NCBI GenBank assembly: GCA_910577885.1
Contig: CAJTNK010000020.1
Coordinates: 1-21,907 of the forward strand
Origin: an uncultured Rikenella sp.
GTDB taxonomy: Bacteria; Bacteroidota; Bacteroidia; Bacteroidales; Rikenellaceae
Direction: 5' to 3'
Length of the DNA stretch: 21,907 bases
Numbering within the stretch: position 1 is the first letter of the stretch; each line of letters opens with the position of its first letter. A program made the translations under genes and the position numbers. Below, piece after piece: positions 1 through 8,230 of this stretch. Under the pieces are notes generated by a model, which was not told the DNA's origin, searched no databases, and saw nothing but the letters and a program-made list of their open reading frames with translations.

Positions 1-53
1 AGGCCGGGCAGGCCCCGCTTACGCCGCGGGGGCGGTGCCTCCCGGCACCCGGT

Positions 54-116
54 ATTACCTTTCCGGCAGCCAAAACTTCTCGCCCGGCAGGCCCGGTTCG
101 TGTGCCGAGCGGCACC
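54..116 (-). repeat. GC-rich post-stop repeat, copy after pnp
   Basis: Read on the minus strand after the pnp stop, it begins with the palindrome GGTGCCGCTCGGCAC (116 downward). About 62 nt later it reaches TACCGGGTGCCGGGAGG. The sequence after the nadA stop (15880 onward) shows the same first and last blocks at a spacing of 61 nt, with a poorly conserved middle. The rest of 1-128 is GC-rich non-coding DNA with another small hairpin (GTGCC tccc GGCAC at 35-48). Confidence 0.5.
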
Positions 117-128
117 CCAACCCACCCG

Positions 129-989
129 TCAGAGCCGCGCCACCACCTCACGCACCAAGCGGCTCAACCGCGCTGTGGCACGGGCCCCCACTTCGATCAC
201 CTCCTCGTGCGTCAGCGTCGCACGGCCACCCAATCGACTCGGCCGACCCGTCAGAACATTGGTAATCAGCGAGAAACCGACGACTCGCACGCCCCGATGC
301 CGGGCCACAATCACCTCCGGAGTCGTCGACATCCCGATCGCATCCCCTCCGATGGTCCGAAAGTAACGCACCTCGGCCGGCGTTTCATAGCTCGGTCCCG
401 TAGAGCCGATGTAGACCCCTTCGCGCAACACCGTCCCCTGCTCCTCCGCCACCCGGTGCGCCAATGCGATCAACGACCGGTCGTACGGCTCGTTCATGTC
501 CGGAAACCGGGTCCCGGCCGAAGGGTCGTTCGGCCCGATCAGCGGATTGGGAATCAAGTTGATGTGGTCTTCGATCACCATGATATCCCCCGCTTCGAAC
601 AGCGGCGACAACCCTCCCGCGGCATTCGATACGACGAGCGTTCCGATCCCCAAGCCGCACATCGCCGCCACCGGCAAAACCACTTCGCCGATCGGATACC
701 CCTCGTAGTAGTGCACCCGTCCCTCCATGGCCAATACGTATCGTCCGGCCAGTCGTCCGTAGATGAACCGCCCGCGGTGTCCCGCCACCGTCGAAACCGG
801 AAAGTCCGGGATATCGGCGTAGTCCAACGCCGCGATGACCTCGATCTCCTCGGCCAACGCCCCCAACCCCGATCCCAGTACGATTCCGATCTCCGGCCGC
901 GGCCAGCTCCCGACCTCCGCCCCCTGCCCTGCGGTCAGCCCGAGCCTACTCCGGATGAAGGACGTTGTATTTCTGATTCTCTCTGACAT
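129..989 (-). CDS. punA: purine nucleoside phosphorylase (PNP-I, trimeric type)
   Basis: Cytosolic enzyme that splits purine (deoxy)nucleosides with phosphate into free base and (deoxy)ribose-1-phosphate, for purine salvage. The 286-residue product has the family landmarks: phosphate loop GSGLG at 39-43, AGHRGRF with His71, the MEGRVHYYEGY block at 88-98, NAAGG at 122-126, GPSYETPAE at 198-206, GMSTTPE at 219-225 and ITN with Asn244. The YETPAE glutamate together with Asn244 is the signature of the 6-oxopurine-specific (inosine/guanosine) trimeric type, by analogy with human PNP. It is the last gene of the sppA-lpxK-pnp cluster. Its ATG lies 44 nt inside the end of lpxK in another frame, so translation is probably coupled. 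I see no later in-frame start that keeps the phosphate loop in a normal context. The stop is followed within 13 nt by a short GC-rich palindrome. Confidence 0.95.
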   Translation of the reverse strand: MSERIRNTTSFIRSRLGLTAGQGAEVGSWPRPEIGIVLGSGLGALAEEIEVIAALDYADIPDFPVSTVAGHRGRFIYGRLAGRYVLAMEGRVHYYEGYPIGEVVLPVAAMCGLGIGTLVVSNAAGGLSPLFEAGDIMVIEDHINLIPNPLIGPNDPSAGTRFPDMNEPYDRSLIALAHRVAEEQGTVLREGVYIGSTGPSYETPAEVRYFRTIGGDAIGMSTTPEVIVARHRGVRVVGFSLITNVLTGRPSRLGGRATLTHEEVIEVGARATARLSRLVREVVARL

Positions 990-2028
990 ATTGATTGAGT
1001 TGTCGGCGGAAGTCGCACTCGCGGTTTTCGAGGAACTCCACCCGGATGGAACTATAGTAGAGCCGCCGTTTGACGTCGTCGCTGATCTTGCGACTGTTCA
1101 TGAGCCGCACGGCATCTTTCTCGGTCATGACGACCGCCGTCTCGGCCGGCAGCTGTCGCAGCGCCTCTTCCAGGGCATGGATCTCTTTCATTTTGAAGGT
1201 GTGGTGATCGCCGAAGATGAAGGTCCGCATGACGTCGTACTGCTGCCGGAGCTCTTCGACGAACTTGCGCGGGTTGGCGATTCCGGCTATCGCCACCACC
1301 GGCGTCCCGCGCCGCAAGGTGGCGGGCTGTCCGAATACCGGGTAGAGCGGCACCGGATCCTGTGACACGAAACGGGTGAAGTACAGGCTCTGGTACGGAT
1401 ACAGGTCCAGGTTTTTGCTCATGATCCGGAAGTCGAGCGGTTTCATCTCCTCCGGACACTTCGTGACGATGACCATATGGGCCCGTGTGAGCTGTGCCGG
1501 CCGGTCGCGAAGCCGTCCGAGCGGCAGCATATGGTCTTCGTAGATCGGGCAGTTGTAGTCCATCAGCACCACATTGACCCACGGTTCCACGTACCGATGC
1601 TGGAAGGCGTCGTCCAGGATGATGAGGTCCACCTCGGGATGTGCCTCGCGCAGCCGTTCGATCCCTTCGACCCGCCGTTCGCACACCGCCACCGGAATGT
1701 GCGGATACTTGAGTTTGATCTGCTTCGGTTCGTCGCCGATCTTTTTGAACGAGCTGTTCACCTGGGCCAGTACGAAGCCTTTGGTCTTGCGCTTGTAGCC
1801 GCGCGAGAGCACCGCCACGCGGAACTCGCCGTCGAGCAGTTCGATCAGCCGTTCCGTATGGGGGGTTTTTCCGGTCCCTCCGACGGTGATGTTCCCCACG
1901 CTGATGATCGGGATGTCGAACTCGCGACTCTTCAGCACCCCCCAGTCGAACAACCGGTGGCGAATGTCGACCGCCAGCCCGTAGAGCCACGAGAGCGGCG
2001 CGGCCAATATCTTGAGCAGCACTTTCAT
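946..2028 (-). CDS. lpxK: tetraacyldisaccharide 4'-kinase LpxK
   Basis: Inner-membrane-associated kinase that phosphorylates the 4' position of the lipid A disaccharide precursor, the sixth step of the Raetz pathway. The 360-residue length is normal. An N-terminal hydrophobic and amphipathic stretch (residues 1-25) would dock on the membrane. The Walker A loop is GGTGKTP at 50-56, followed by LSRGYKR at 74-80 and GDEP at 98-101, whose Asp99 matches the catalytic Asp described for LpxK. The Walker B-like motif is DDAFQHR at 139-145 (DDGxQ in many homologues), and LPLGRLRDRP lies at 168-177. It starts 13 nt after the sppA stop and its 3' end overlaps the next gene by 44 nt, so all three genes are probably one transcript. 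The presence of LpxK implies a Gram-negative envelope with lipid A. Confidence 0.96.
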   Translation of the reverse strand: MKVLLKILAAPLSWLYGLAVDIRHRLFDWGVLKSREFDIPIISVGNITVGGTGKTPHTERLIELLDGEFRVAVLSRGYKRKTKGFVLAQVNSSFKKIGDEPKQIKLKYPHIPVAVCERRVEGIERLREAHPEVDLIILDDAFQHRYVEPWVNVVLMDYNCPIYEDHMLPLGRLRDRPAQLTRAHMVIVTKCPEEMKPLDFRIMSKNLDLYPYQSLYFTRFVSQDPVPLYPVFGQPATLRRGTPVVAIAGIANPRKFVEELRQQYDVMRTFIFGDHHTFKMKEIHALEEALRQLPAETAVVMTEKDAVRLMNSRKISDDVKRRLYYSSIRVEFLENRECDFRRQLNQYVRENQKYNVLHPE

Positions 2029-2041
2029 CCGTTGAGTTTGT

Positions 2042-3886
2042 TTAATGTTCTATTTCGACCCGGCAAGGCATTTCGGCCCGGATTCCGCGATTCATGATAC
2101 GCCGTCGCACGTTCCGTGCCTCGTTCCCCAACGCCTCGAGCCCGTCGCCGCGCACTCCCGGCCCGGGTCCCAAGACCCTGGCCGCCGCCTCGGCCGAGAG
2201 CGAACCCATGACCGAGAAGAACGACGGTTGTTCGGGCTCCGGATACCTCCGCACGGTATAGGTGTCGGATTCCAACCCCGCCGCCTCGGCCGCGATCCGG
2301 ACGGCCCCTTGCAACGTCCCGAGGCCGTCGGCCAATCCGTTCTCCACGGCCTGCCGCCCCGTCCACACGCGTCCGCCGGCCAGCCGGTCCACGCTGTCCG
2401 GCTCCAGACTCCGCCCCTGGGCCACCACCTCCAGGAACCGGGCGTACACCGAGTCCACACCGTTCTGCATATAGAGCCGCTCGGCCGCGGTCATCGGCCG
2501 GAACAGGTTCCCCATATCGGCCGAAGGCCCCGTCCGCACCACGTCGGTCGTCAGCCCCAAATGTTCCCTGGCCCCCTCGCCGACGTCGAACGTCAGGCCG
2601 AACACGCCGATCGAACCGGTCAGCGTGGTCGGCGTCGCCACCACGTAATCCGCCCCGCAGGCGATGTAATACCCGCCCGAAGCCGCATAGCCGCCCATCG
2701 AGACGATCACCGGCTTCGTCTGCTGCGTGAGCCATACCTCCCGCCACACGATCTCGGCCGCCAAGGCGCTCCCCCCCGGGCTGTTCACCCGCAGCACCAC
2801 AGCCTGTACGTCGTCGTCCTTGCGCACCTCGCGCAGCGTCGCAGCCAGCGCGTTGCCGACAATCTCCTCGCGGCTGTCTCCCGTGTCGACGATATCTCCG
2901 TCGGCATACACCACGGCCACTTCCCCCCGATCCCCGCCCGAGAGGTTCTTTTGCCGTTTGTCCCGGCCGGTCGTCGCCGACCGATACTCGCCCAGGTCGA
3001 CCAGGCGCGGTTCTCCCTCCTCGGCCGGTGTCCCGCCGCACAGCGAGGCCAACTCCTCGACCACCCGGTCGCGGTAGCAGAGGCTGTCGACCAGCCCCAG
3101 CCGCACCGCATCCCACGGCGTCGCCACCGACAGCCGCTCCGCATAACGCAACAAACTGTCCGCCTCCACCTCCCGGCACCGAGCCACCTCGTCCACCACG
3201 AAATCCCATACGGAACCCACCATCGACCCGATCTGCTCCCGGTTTTCGTCGCTCAGCGACTCCCGTACGAACGGTTCGCCGGCCCCCTTGAAGCGTCCGT
3301 GCCGCACCAGCTCGGCCCGCACACCGAGCTTATCGAACAATCCTTTGTAAAACACGGTGTTCGAAGCCATCCCCTGCCACGCTACTCCCCCCTGCGGGTT
3401 GAGCCACACCTGATCCCCCACCGACGCCAAATAGTACCCCCCTTGCGAATAAACATCGGCATACGAGACCACAAACTTGCCGCTCTGCTCCCGAAACTCG
3501 GCCAACGCCTCGCGCAGCTCATACAAAGCCGAAATCCCCATCGGTACCGCCATCGGCACCTGCAGGTAGATCCCCTCGATCCGCGGATCCGTCGCCGCAC
3601 GCTCCACCAACGCCACCGCATCGTACAGCGTGATCTGCTCCCGGAACCCCAACTCATCGTAGTCGAACAGATCCAACGCATTCCCCGTCGCACGCTCCAC
3701 CAACGGCTGCGAAAGATCGATCCGCAACACACTATGAGGCTTCACCGACGAAACCCGACGACCCCCACTCCCCCCCATCATCACCAACATCCCGGTCAAA
3801 ACCACCAAACTCAACAACAAAAACAATCCGCTGCCGACCAAAACGGCCAACAAACTCGCAAAAAAACTCTTCCAAAAACTCGTCAT
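2042..3886 (-). CDS. sppA: signal peptide peptidase SppA, 67K (double-domain) type
   Basis: Membrane-anchored serine protease that degrades cleaved signal peptides in the inner membrane, facing the periplasm. The 614 residues match the duplicated 67K form. One transmembrane helix spans about residues 8-37. The N-terminal domain carries the general-base lysine in GRFKGAGEPF (Lys200, equivalent to E. coli Lys209). The C-terminal domain carries the nucleophile in GGYAASGGYY (Ser403, equivalent to E. coli Ser409), followed by TLTGSIGVFG. Both catalytic residues are therefore present. It is the first gene of a minus-strand operon with lpxK and pnp. Its upstream region contains one copy of the dispersed 274-bp element, 40 bp from the start codon, so the promoter lies between them or within the element. 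I see no clear TAnnTTTG motif there. Confidence 0.96.
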   Translation of the reverse strand: MTSFWKSFFASLLAVLVGSGLFLLLSLVVLTGMLVMMGGSGGRRVSSVKPHSVLRIDLSQPLVERATGNALDLFDYDELGFREQITLYDAVALVERAATDPRIEGIYLQVPMAVPMGISALYELREALAEFREQSGKFVVSYADVYSQGGYYLASVGDQVWLNPQGGVAWQGMASNTVFYKGLFDKLGVRAELVRHGRFKGAGEPFVRESLSDENREQIGSMVGSVWDFVVDEVARCREVEADSLLRYAERLSVATPWDAVRLGLVDSLCYRDRVVEELASLCGGTPAEEGEPRLVDLGEYRSATTGRDKRQKNLSGGDRGEVAVVYADGDIVDTGDSREEIVGNALAATLREVRKDDDVQAVVLRVNSPGGSALAAEIVWREVWLTQQTKPVIVSMGGYAASGGYYIACGADYVVATPTTLTGSIGVFGLTFDVGEGAREHLGLTTDVVRTGPSADMGNLFRPMTAAERLYMQNGVDSVYARFLEVVAQGRSLEPDSVDRLAGGRVWTGRQAVENGLADGLGTLQGAVRIAAEAAGLESDTYTVRRYPEPEQPSFFSVMGSLSAEAAARVLGPGPGVRGDGLEALGNEARNVRRRIMNRGIRAEMPCRVEIEH

Positions 3887-3925
3887 CCCTTGTTATACTT
3901 AATTATTCGGTCTCTTCGACCAATC

Positions 3926-4199
3926 ATTGGCTACGGGCTGGGACTGCCGCTTTTTGTAAAAAGCGGCACCAAAAACTTTTGAGCTAGCATACGCTACGCC
4001 TTAGGCTCCGCAGTCCTCAGAGTTATGGGTGGGGTTCTTTTAGGCGCGCTTCATGCGAGCTAAAACTCATAGCGCGCCCAAAAAGAATCCCCACCCAAAG
4101 CACGAGGCTGACACAGCCAAAGCATCCCAACGGGATGCGTTCTGAAGTTTTTTTGGTTCTTTTTGTTCACAAAAAGAACAGTACCCGCACGTCGCTAAA
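3926..4199 (-). repeat. dispersed 274-bp inverted-repeat element, copy A
   Basis: Copy of an element also found at 10011-10353 and 17767-18040, here in inverted orientation, in the divergent spacer between sppA and ssb. In element orientation it has, in order: hairpin 1 (GTTCTTTTT ... AAAAAGAAC), hairpin 2 (GCATCCC gtt GGGATGC), a long central hairpin (plus-strand arms 4027-4049 and 4072-4096), a conserved linker containing GGAGCCTAAGGCGTAGCGTA, and hairpin 4 (GCCGCTTTTT ... AAAAAGCGGC). The ends are diverged inverted repeats of the TTTRGCKACRGGC type. It is the same length as copy C. I see no open reading frame conserved between copies. The region 4200-4337 after it holds only AT-rich leader sequence for ssb. 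Confidence 0.85.
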
Positions 4200-4337
4200 G
4201 AACAGTTGCAGAAAGCCGAATGATTAAAAAAAGCGGCTAATTTGCGCTAAGGTAGTTTTTTTTCGGGAGAGTGTTGTTTGAGAGAGGCAGAAAAAGCGTA
4301 TCTTGGGGTTTTAATGACCAAGAAAGGGAGACAGGAG

Positions 4338-4790
4338 ATGGTAAACAAAGTGATTTTGATCGGATATGTGGGTGGTGAGCCGGAGGTGAGGGCTTTGGAG
4401 ACGGGTGTTAAGATGGCTCGTCTTCGGGTGGCGACCAGCGAGCGGATTTACAATTCGGCCACCGGCGAGCGGCGCGACCATACGGAGTGGCATACGGTGG
4501 TCGTGTGGCGGGGTCCGGCCGATTTTGCGGAGCGGTATATCCGGAAGGGGAGCCAGGTGTATGTCGAGGGGAAGCTGCGGTCGCGGGAGTGGACCGAGGA
4601 GGCGACCGGCAATCGGCGGTATGCGGTCGAGATATTGGGCGAGGAGCTTCGGCTGTTGGGCGGCGGGAGCGGCGGCCAGCGCGAGGGCCAGCGTCGGGGC
4701 GAACCGGAAAAAGCGGCGGAGAGCCTCGAAAAACCCACCGCCGAGAAACCGGCAGCTTTGCCGGCAGAGGCCGACGACCTGCCGTTCTGA
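4338..4790 (+). CDS. ssb: single-stranded DNA-binding protein SSB
   Basis: Binds single-stranded DNA as a tetramer in replication, repair and recombination. I place the start at 4338 (MVNKVILIGYVGGEPEV), because this is the normal SSB N-terminus; the open frame extends 20 codons further up, but that part has no family resemblance. GGGAG at 4326-4330 and AGGAG directly before the ATG could serve as ribosome-binding sequence. The 150-residue product has an OB fold at about 1-108 (EWHTVVVWR, YIRKGSQVYVEGKLRSR), a flexible Gly/Glu/Lys/Ala-rich linker and the acidic tip DDLPF, which recruits partner proteins. The residue after the N-terminal strand is Gly-Gly-Glu-Pro rather than the common Gly-x-Asp-Pro, which is a minor change. 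It is probably transcribed alone. Confidence 0.95.
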   Translation: MVNKVILIGYVGGEPEVRALETGVKMARLRVATSERIYNSATGERRDHTEWHTVVVWRGPADFAERYIRKGSQVYVEGKLRSREWTEEATGNRRYAVEILGEELRLLGGGSGGQREGQRRGEPEKAAESLEKPTAEKPAALPAEADDLPF

Positions 4791-4875
4791 GGCTGGTGAG
4801 CCGAGGGGACGATGTGGGGGCGAGAAGGCAGCAGCCTTCGGTGGAGTGGGGGCTTGTGGTTTGCGGTCGACTTTC

Positions 4876-4883
4876 TATCTTTG
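4876..4883 (+). promoter_or_regulatory. candidate Bacteroidota -7 element for the TonB receptor gene
   Basis: TATCTTTG fits the TAnnTTTG -7 consensus of the primary sigma factor of Bacteroidota. It lies 79 nt before the receptor start at 4963. A partial -33 element, CTTG at 4853-4856, sits 19 nt upstream, which is the usual spacing. The same octamer recurs before the gene at 8231. No start site can be proved from sequence alone. Confidence 0.5.
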
Positions 4884-4962
4884 GGCGCCCAAACAGGTCG
4901 GGAGGGTCGGGGCGGAAAGGCGAAAGGGGGCGACCGGCGACCTGGACTTCAAGCTGCTGTTT

Positions 4963-7389
4963 ATGAGACCTTTTTTCCTTTGCTTGGCCTTGTCGCTGGC
5001 TGCATCATGCGGCGCGGCGTACGCCCAGTCGGGCGGCGACGCGCGGGGTATGGTGCGCGGAACGGTGACGGACGCTGCCTCGCACGAGGGAGTTCCCTAC
5101 GCGCAGGTGGTGGTGAGCGGGACTACCATCGGCGCTTTGGCCGACTCGGCGGGTCGCTTCCGAATCGAACGGGTTCCGACCGGTTACCGGACCCTCACCG
5201 TGCACAGCGTCGGGTACAAGGAGGCGGTGACGGGCTCTTTCCTGGTCACGGCGGCGCGCGAGAGCGTGGTGGACGCCGAACTGGAGACCGAAGCGACCCG
5301 CTTGGGCGAGGTGGTGGTCACGGGCCGCTCCGGGCGACACACCGAGGCGCAGCCGCTCGGCAACCGGAGTCTCAGCCTGCAGCAGATCGAAAAAAGCCCG
5401 GGAGGCAACCGCGACATTTCGAAGGTGGTGCAGAACCTGCCGGGGGTGGTGGCGACCCCCATCTCGCGGAACGACCTGGTGGTTAGGGGCGGCGGACCGA
5501 ACGAGAACAAGTTTTACCTCGACCGGATCGAAATACCGATCATCAACCACTTTACGACCCAGGGAGCCAGCGGTGGGAATGTGAGTCTGATAAACAGCGA
5601 CTTCCTGAGTGCGGCACGGCTCTACACCTCGACCTTTCCGGCCGGTCGGTCGAACGGCCTCAGCTCGGTGCTCGACCTGCGGATGGCCGAGGGCAACCCG
5701 GACCGGTTTCTGCTCAAAGCCTCGGTCGGCGCGTCAGATGCGGCCCTGACGATCGATTCGCCGGTCGGCTCCAAGGGCAATATCATCGCCTCCGTCCGAC
5801 AGAGCTACCTCCAGGTGCTGTTCAGCCTCCTGCAGCTCCCCTTCCTGCCCACCTACAACGACGCGCAAATCAAGTATTCGCACCACTTCGACGACCGCAA
5901 CCACCTCTATGTCATCGCCCTGGGATCGCTGGACCGGAGCCGGCTCAACTTCTCGATGAAGGACCTCACGCCCGACCGCCAACAGATTCTGGACTACCTC
6001 CCGGAGAACGACCAGTGGAGCTACGTGGTGGGCGCCGTCTATGCCCGTTACACGCCGAACGGCGTGTTGAACCTCGTGGCCAGCACCGACCGGTTGAACA
6101 ACAGCCTCCAGAAGTGGCAGGACAACGATCCGGCCCGGGGGAAGAACCTCGACTATCGCTCCAACGAATCGGCCGTGCGGTTTCGGGCGGAGTACGATGC
6201 CGACCTGGGCCGCGGATTCTCGCTTCATGCAGGAGCCGGGGTGCAACACGGGGGGTACGACAACCGGACGTTCCGCAAGGTGATGTTCGGCGGACAGGCG
6301 GCGGACGAGATTTACCGGACGGAGATCGGGCTGGTTCGTTATGCGGGTTTCGCGTCGGTCAACAAACAGCTGGCGGCGGGGCGGTTGAACATCAACCTCG
6401 GGCTGCGGGTCGACGGCAACAGTTACTCGGACCGAATGGCCGATCCGCTGCGGCAGCTCTCGCCGCGCGTGGGGATCAGCTACCGTTTTGCGCCGCGGTG
6501 GACGGTGGCGGCCAGCGCGGGGCGGTATTTCCAGGAGCCGGCCTATACGTCGATGGGGTTCCGGGACAATGCGGGAACGACGGTCAATCGCGATCGGCTG
6601 CGCTACATCCGCAGCGACCAGGCCACGGCAGGCGTGGCATTCGAACCGTCGCCGCGTTCGCGGCTCTCGCTGGAGGGGTTCTACAAGCACTACACCCGCT
6701 ATCCGATGTCGCTGGTCGACAGCACGGCGATCGGCTCGAAGGGTTACGACGTTTTTGCGGTGGGTGCCGAGCCGGTGGCCTCGAACGGCACGGCACGGGC
6801 CTACGGCCTGGAGCTGGAGTACCGCAACGACGACCTGTGGGGTTTTCGGCTCACGGCGGCCTACACCTACTATTACTCGCAGTTCCGGCGGTGGAACCGG
6901 GGAACGGCCTCGCCGGCCGGGGCATGGACCCCCTCGAACTGGGATTACCGCCACTTGGTCTCGGTGGTGCTGATGCGGAGCCTCCCCCGGGGATGGGACG
7001 TGGGCCTGCGGTGGCGGTTCGCCGGAGGAGCGCCCTACACGCCCTACGACGTCGAACGCTCCGGCCTGATCGACTCCTGGGAGACTACTCACAGGCCGGT
7101 CGTAAACTACGAACTCGTGAACAGCGAACGCCTCCCGGCTTTCCACCAGCTGGACCTGCGCGTGGACAAGACCTGGTTTTTCCGCCGCTGGACGCTGGCC
7201 CTCTACCTCGACATCCAGAACCTCTACGACTACAAAGCCTACGGACAGCCGGGGCTGATGCCCGAGCGCGACGCAACGGGCCAGTACGTGCCGGACCCGT
7301 CGCGACCGGGCGCCTACAAGATGGTCACCTACCCGAACGTCATCGGCGGAACGATCATCCCGACCTTCGGCATCATCGTCTCGATCTGA
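4963..7389 (+). CDS. TonB-dependent outer-membrane receptor with carboxypeptidase-like N-domain
   Basis: Outer-membrane beta-barrel receptor driven by TonB; the ligand is unknown. I place the start at 4963, because the ATG opens a clean signal peptide (MRPFFLCLALSLAASCGAAYAQ). The open frame continues 186 codons further up, through the ssb gene in another frame. The 808-residue product has a carboxypeptidase-D regulatory-like domain at about 28-110 (GTVTDAASHEGVPYAQV, GRFRIERVPTGYRTL), then LGEVVVTG at 114-121. The plug at about 135-240 includes QNLPGVV and DLVVRGGGPNENKFYLDRI, and a C-terminal barrel ends in IIPTFGIIVSI. No SusD partner follows, so a polysaccharide-utilisation role is not supported. 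It is followed by 841 nt of non-coding DNA before the metal-efflux cluster, so a link to metals is only a possibility. Confidence 0.9.
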   Translation: MRPFFLCLALSLAASCGAAYAQSGGDARGMVRGTVTDAASHEGVPYAQVVVSGTTIGALADSAGRFRIERVPTGYRTLTVHSVGYKEAVTGSFLVTAARESVVDAELETEATRLGEVVVTGRSGRHTEAQPLGNRSLSLQQIEKSPGGNRDISKVVQNLPGVVATPISRNDLVVRGGGPNENKFYLDRIEIPIINHFTTQGASGGNVSLINSDFLSAARLYTSTFPAGRSNGLSSVLDLRMAEGNPDRFLLKASVGASDAALTIDSPVGSKGNIIASVRQSYLQVLFSLLQLPFLPTYNDAQIKYSHHFDDRNHLYVIALGSLDRSRLNFSMKDLTPDRQQILDYLPENDQWSYVVGAVYARYTPNGVLNLVASTDRLNNSLQKWQDNDPARGKNLDYRSNESAVRFRAEYDADLGRGFSLHAGAGVQHGGYDNRTFRKVMFGGQAADEIYRTEIGLVRYAGFASVNKQLAAGRLNINLGLRVDGNSYSDRMADPLRQLSPRVGISYRFAPRWTVAASAGRYFQEPAYTSMGFRDNAGTTVNRDRLRYIRSDQATAGVAFEPSPRSRLSLEGFYKHYTRYPMSLVDSTAIGSKGYDVFAVGAEPVASNGTARAYGLELEYRNDDLWGFRLTAAYTYYYSQFRRWNRGTASPAGAWTPSNWDYRHLVSVVLMRSLPRGWDVGLRWRFAGGAPYTPYDVERSGLIDSWETTHRPVVNYELVNSERLPAFHQLDLRVDKTWFFRRWTLALYLDIQNLYDYKAYGQPGLMPERDATGQYVPDPSRPGAYKMVTYPNVIGGTIIPTFGIIVSI

Positions 7390-7472
7390 CGGGTTTTCTC
7401 GCCCGGTGCCGCTGGGCACGTCCACCGGGATTTTGCTGGGGTTGTCTGTGTCCGTTTTTCTCTCCCGTCAGG

Positions 7473-7529
7473 CCAGCAAAACGCCCTTTGGGCGCGCCTG
7501 CCCGGCGCACCCGTTGGGTGTTTTGCTGG
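7473..7529 (+). repeat. 14-bp inverted repeat containing TTTTGCTGG
   Basis: CCAGCAAAACGCCC at 7473-7486 pairs with GGGTGTTTTGCTGG at 7516-7529. Thirteen positions are Watson-Crick and one would be a G-U pair in RNA. The 29-nt loop itself contains GCCC tttGGGC. The right arm is one of three direct TTTTGCTGG copies in this spacer, so the hairpin could have arisen from an inverted duplication of that unit. Confidence 0.7.
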
Positions 7530-7618
7530 GGTTATCTCGGCCTTAGTAGGGGCCGCCCGGCCTGAGGGCAGTTTTACGAGCGGTACCGGTCGCCCGGCGT
7601 AAGGGCAGTTCCCTCCTG

Positions 7619-7660
7619 TTGCCGAGCCAACTCCAGCTTTCGAGTGTCGAGCGGCCCCAC
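7619..7660 (-). repeat. dispersed 42-bp GC-rich segment, copy 2
   Basis: Inverted match of 16030-16071 (34 of 42 positions, no gaps). Both lie in long non-coding spacers, and neither is part of the 274-bp element. Confidence 0.65.
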
Positions 7661-7724
7661 AGGGGCTTTTGCTGGGTTTGCATCGCAAGGTATAGCGAGA
7701 AACCCCGCGCGCCACGCCTTAAGA

Positions 7725-7770
7725 GGGAAATACCCCGTTTCAACGATGAGTTGAAACGGAAGTATTTCCC
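7725..7770 (+). repeat. long near-perfect stem-loop
   Basis: GGGAAATAC (7725-7733) pairs with GTATTTCCC (7762-7770), and CCGTTTCAAC (7735-7744) pairs with GTTGAAACGG (7750-7759). The loop is GATGA, with only a 1x2 internal mismatch between the two stems. It has no T-tract at its 3' side, so it is not a classical intrinsic terminator on the plus strand. Its function is unknown. Confidence 0.8.
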
Positions 7771-8197
7771 AAGACGCACGGCCAATGATTGTGGGGCAGA
7801 GTAGTTTCCCGGGGCAGCCGCACGGCGGGTGTAGCCACGAGCTGTGCGAGCGGCGGAGCCAGCCGATGGGGGGCGGCTGGCCCGCGCGCCCTGTGGGCGC
7901 GGTTTGCTGCGGAGCGCGGTTTTTCGGGCCGGGCGTCCGAGCATTGGTCAGCAAGTAGGGAATCTGCACTCCGTAGGAGTGCGCGAGTCGCCGCCACCCC
8001 CGGCGGCGCGAGGTACCGCTCGGCACACGAAAGCTGGGGTTTTCTCCGCAAAGCCCGCTGGCGGCGGCCCGCAAGGTGGGATTTTGAGTGCGACTAGTGG
8101 GCTTGTCAGAACCAAATCCAGCCTTCGCGTACCGTTGCGGTGCCTTCGGGAAGAGGGGAAGAAATAACACGAGTACGATAAAGAAAACGAAAAACAT

Positions 8198-8205
8198 TAT
8201 CTTTG
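8198..8205 (+). promoter_or_regulatory. candidate -7 promoter element of the metal-efflux cluster
   Basis: TATCTTTG fits the Bacteroidota TAnnTTTG -7 consensus. It lies 25 nt before the ATG at 8231, the first gene of the efflux cluster. The -33 region (around 8175) has no clear TTTG, so strength or activator dependence cannot be judged. I see no obvious operator palindrome directly around it. Confidence 0.5.
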
Positions 8206-8230
8206 TGGTGTTCCTCTTTCCACGGGATTC

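Larger units (their letters stand above)
7390..8230 (+). other. 841-nt structured non-coding region
   Basis: No gene is supported here: the open frames crossing it (for example one of 341 codons on the minus strand) are rich in Arg and Pro and have no recognisable domain. It holds many inverted repeats. A receptor terminator-like hairpin lies at 7402-7434 (CCCGGTGCC ... GGCAC ... ACCGGG, then TTTT). A stem joins CCAGCAAAACGCCC (7473-7486) to GGGTGTTTTGCTGG (7516-7529). A 46-nt hairpin occupies 7725-7770, and GCACTCC gta GGAGTGC occupies 7966-7982. TTTTGCTGGG recurs directly at 7431, 7521 and 7667. A 20-bp direct repeat (18/20) lies at 7554-7573 and 7591-7610. The block 7619-7660 matches 16030-16071 in inverted orientation. 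Confidence 0.7.

Noticed and set aside
102..986. 294-codon plus-strand open frame opposite pnp
   Set aside because: Arg/Pro/His-rich composition and no domain; pnp on the other strand explains the region fully.
2045..3982. 645-codon plus-strand open frame opposite sppA
   Set aside because: Antisense shadow caused by GC-rich third positions; the minus-strand frame has both SppA catalytic residues.
4278..4337. 20-codon upstream extension of ssb
   Set aside because: The SSB family begins with MVNKVILIG-like sequence at 4338; the extension has no resemblance and lies in the leader.
4405..4962. 186-codon upstream extension of the TonB receptor frame
   Set aside because: It runs through ssb in another frame and is Arg/Ala-rich; a perfect signal peptide starts at 4963.
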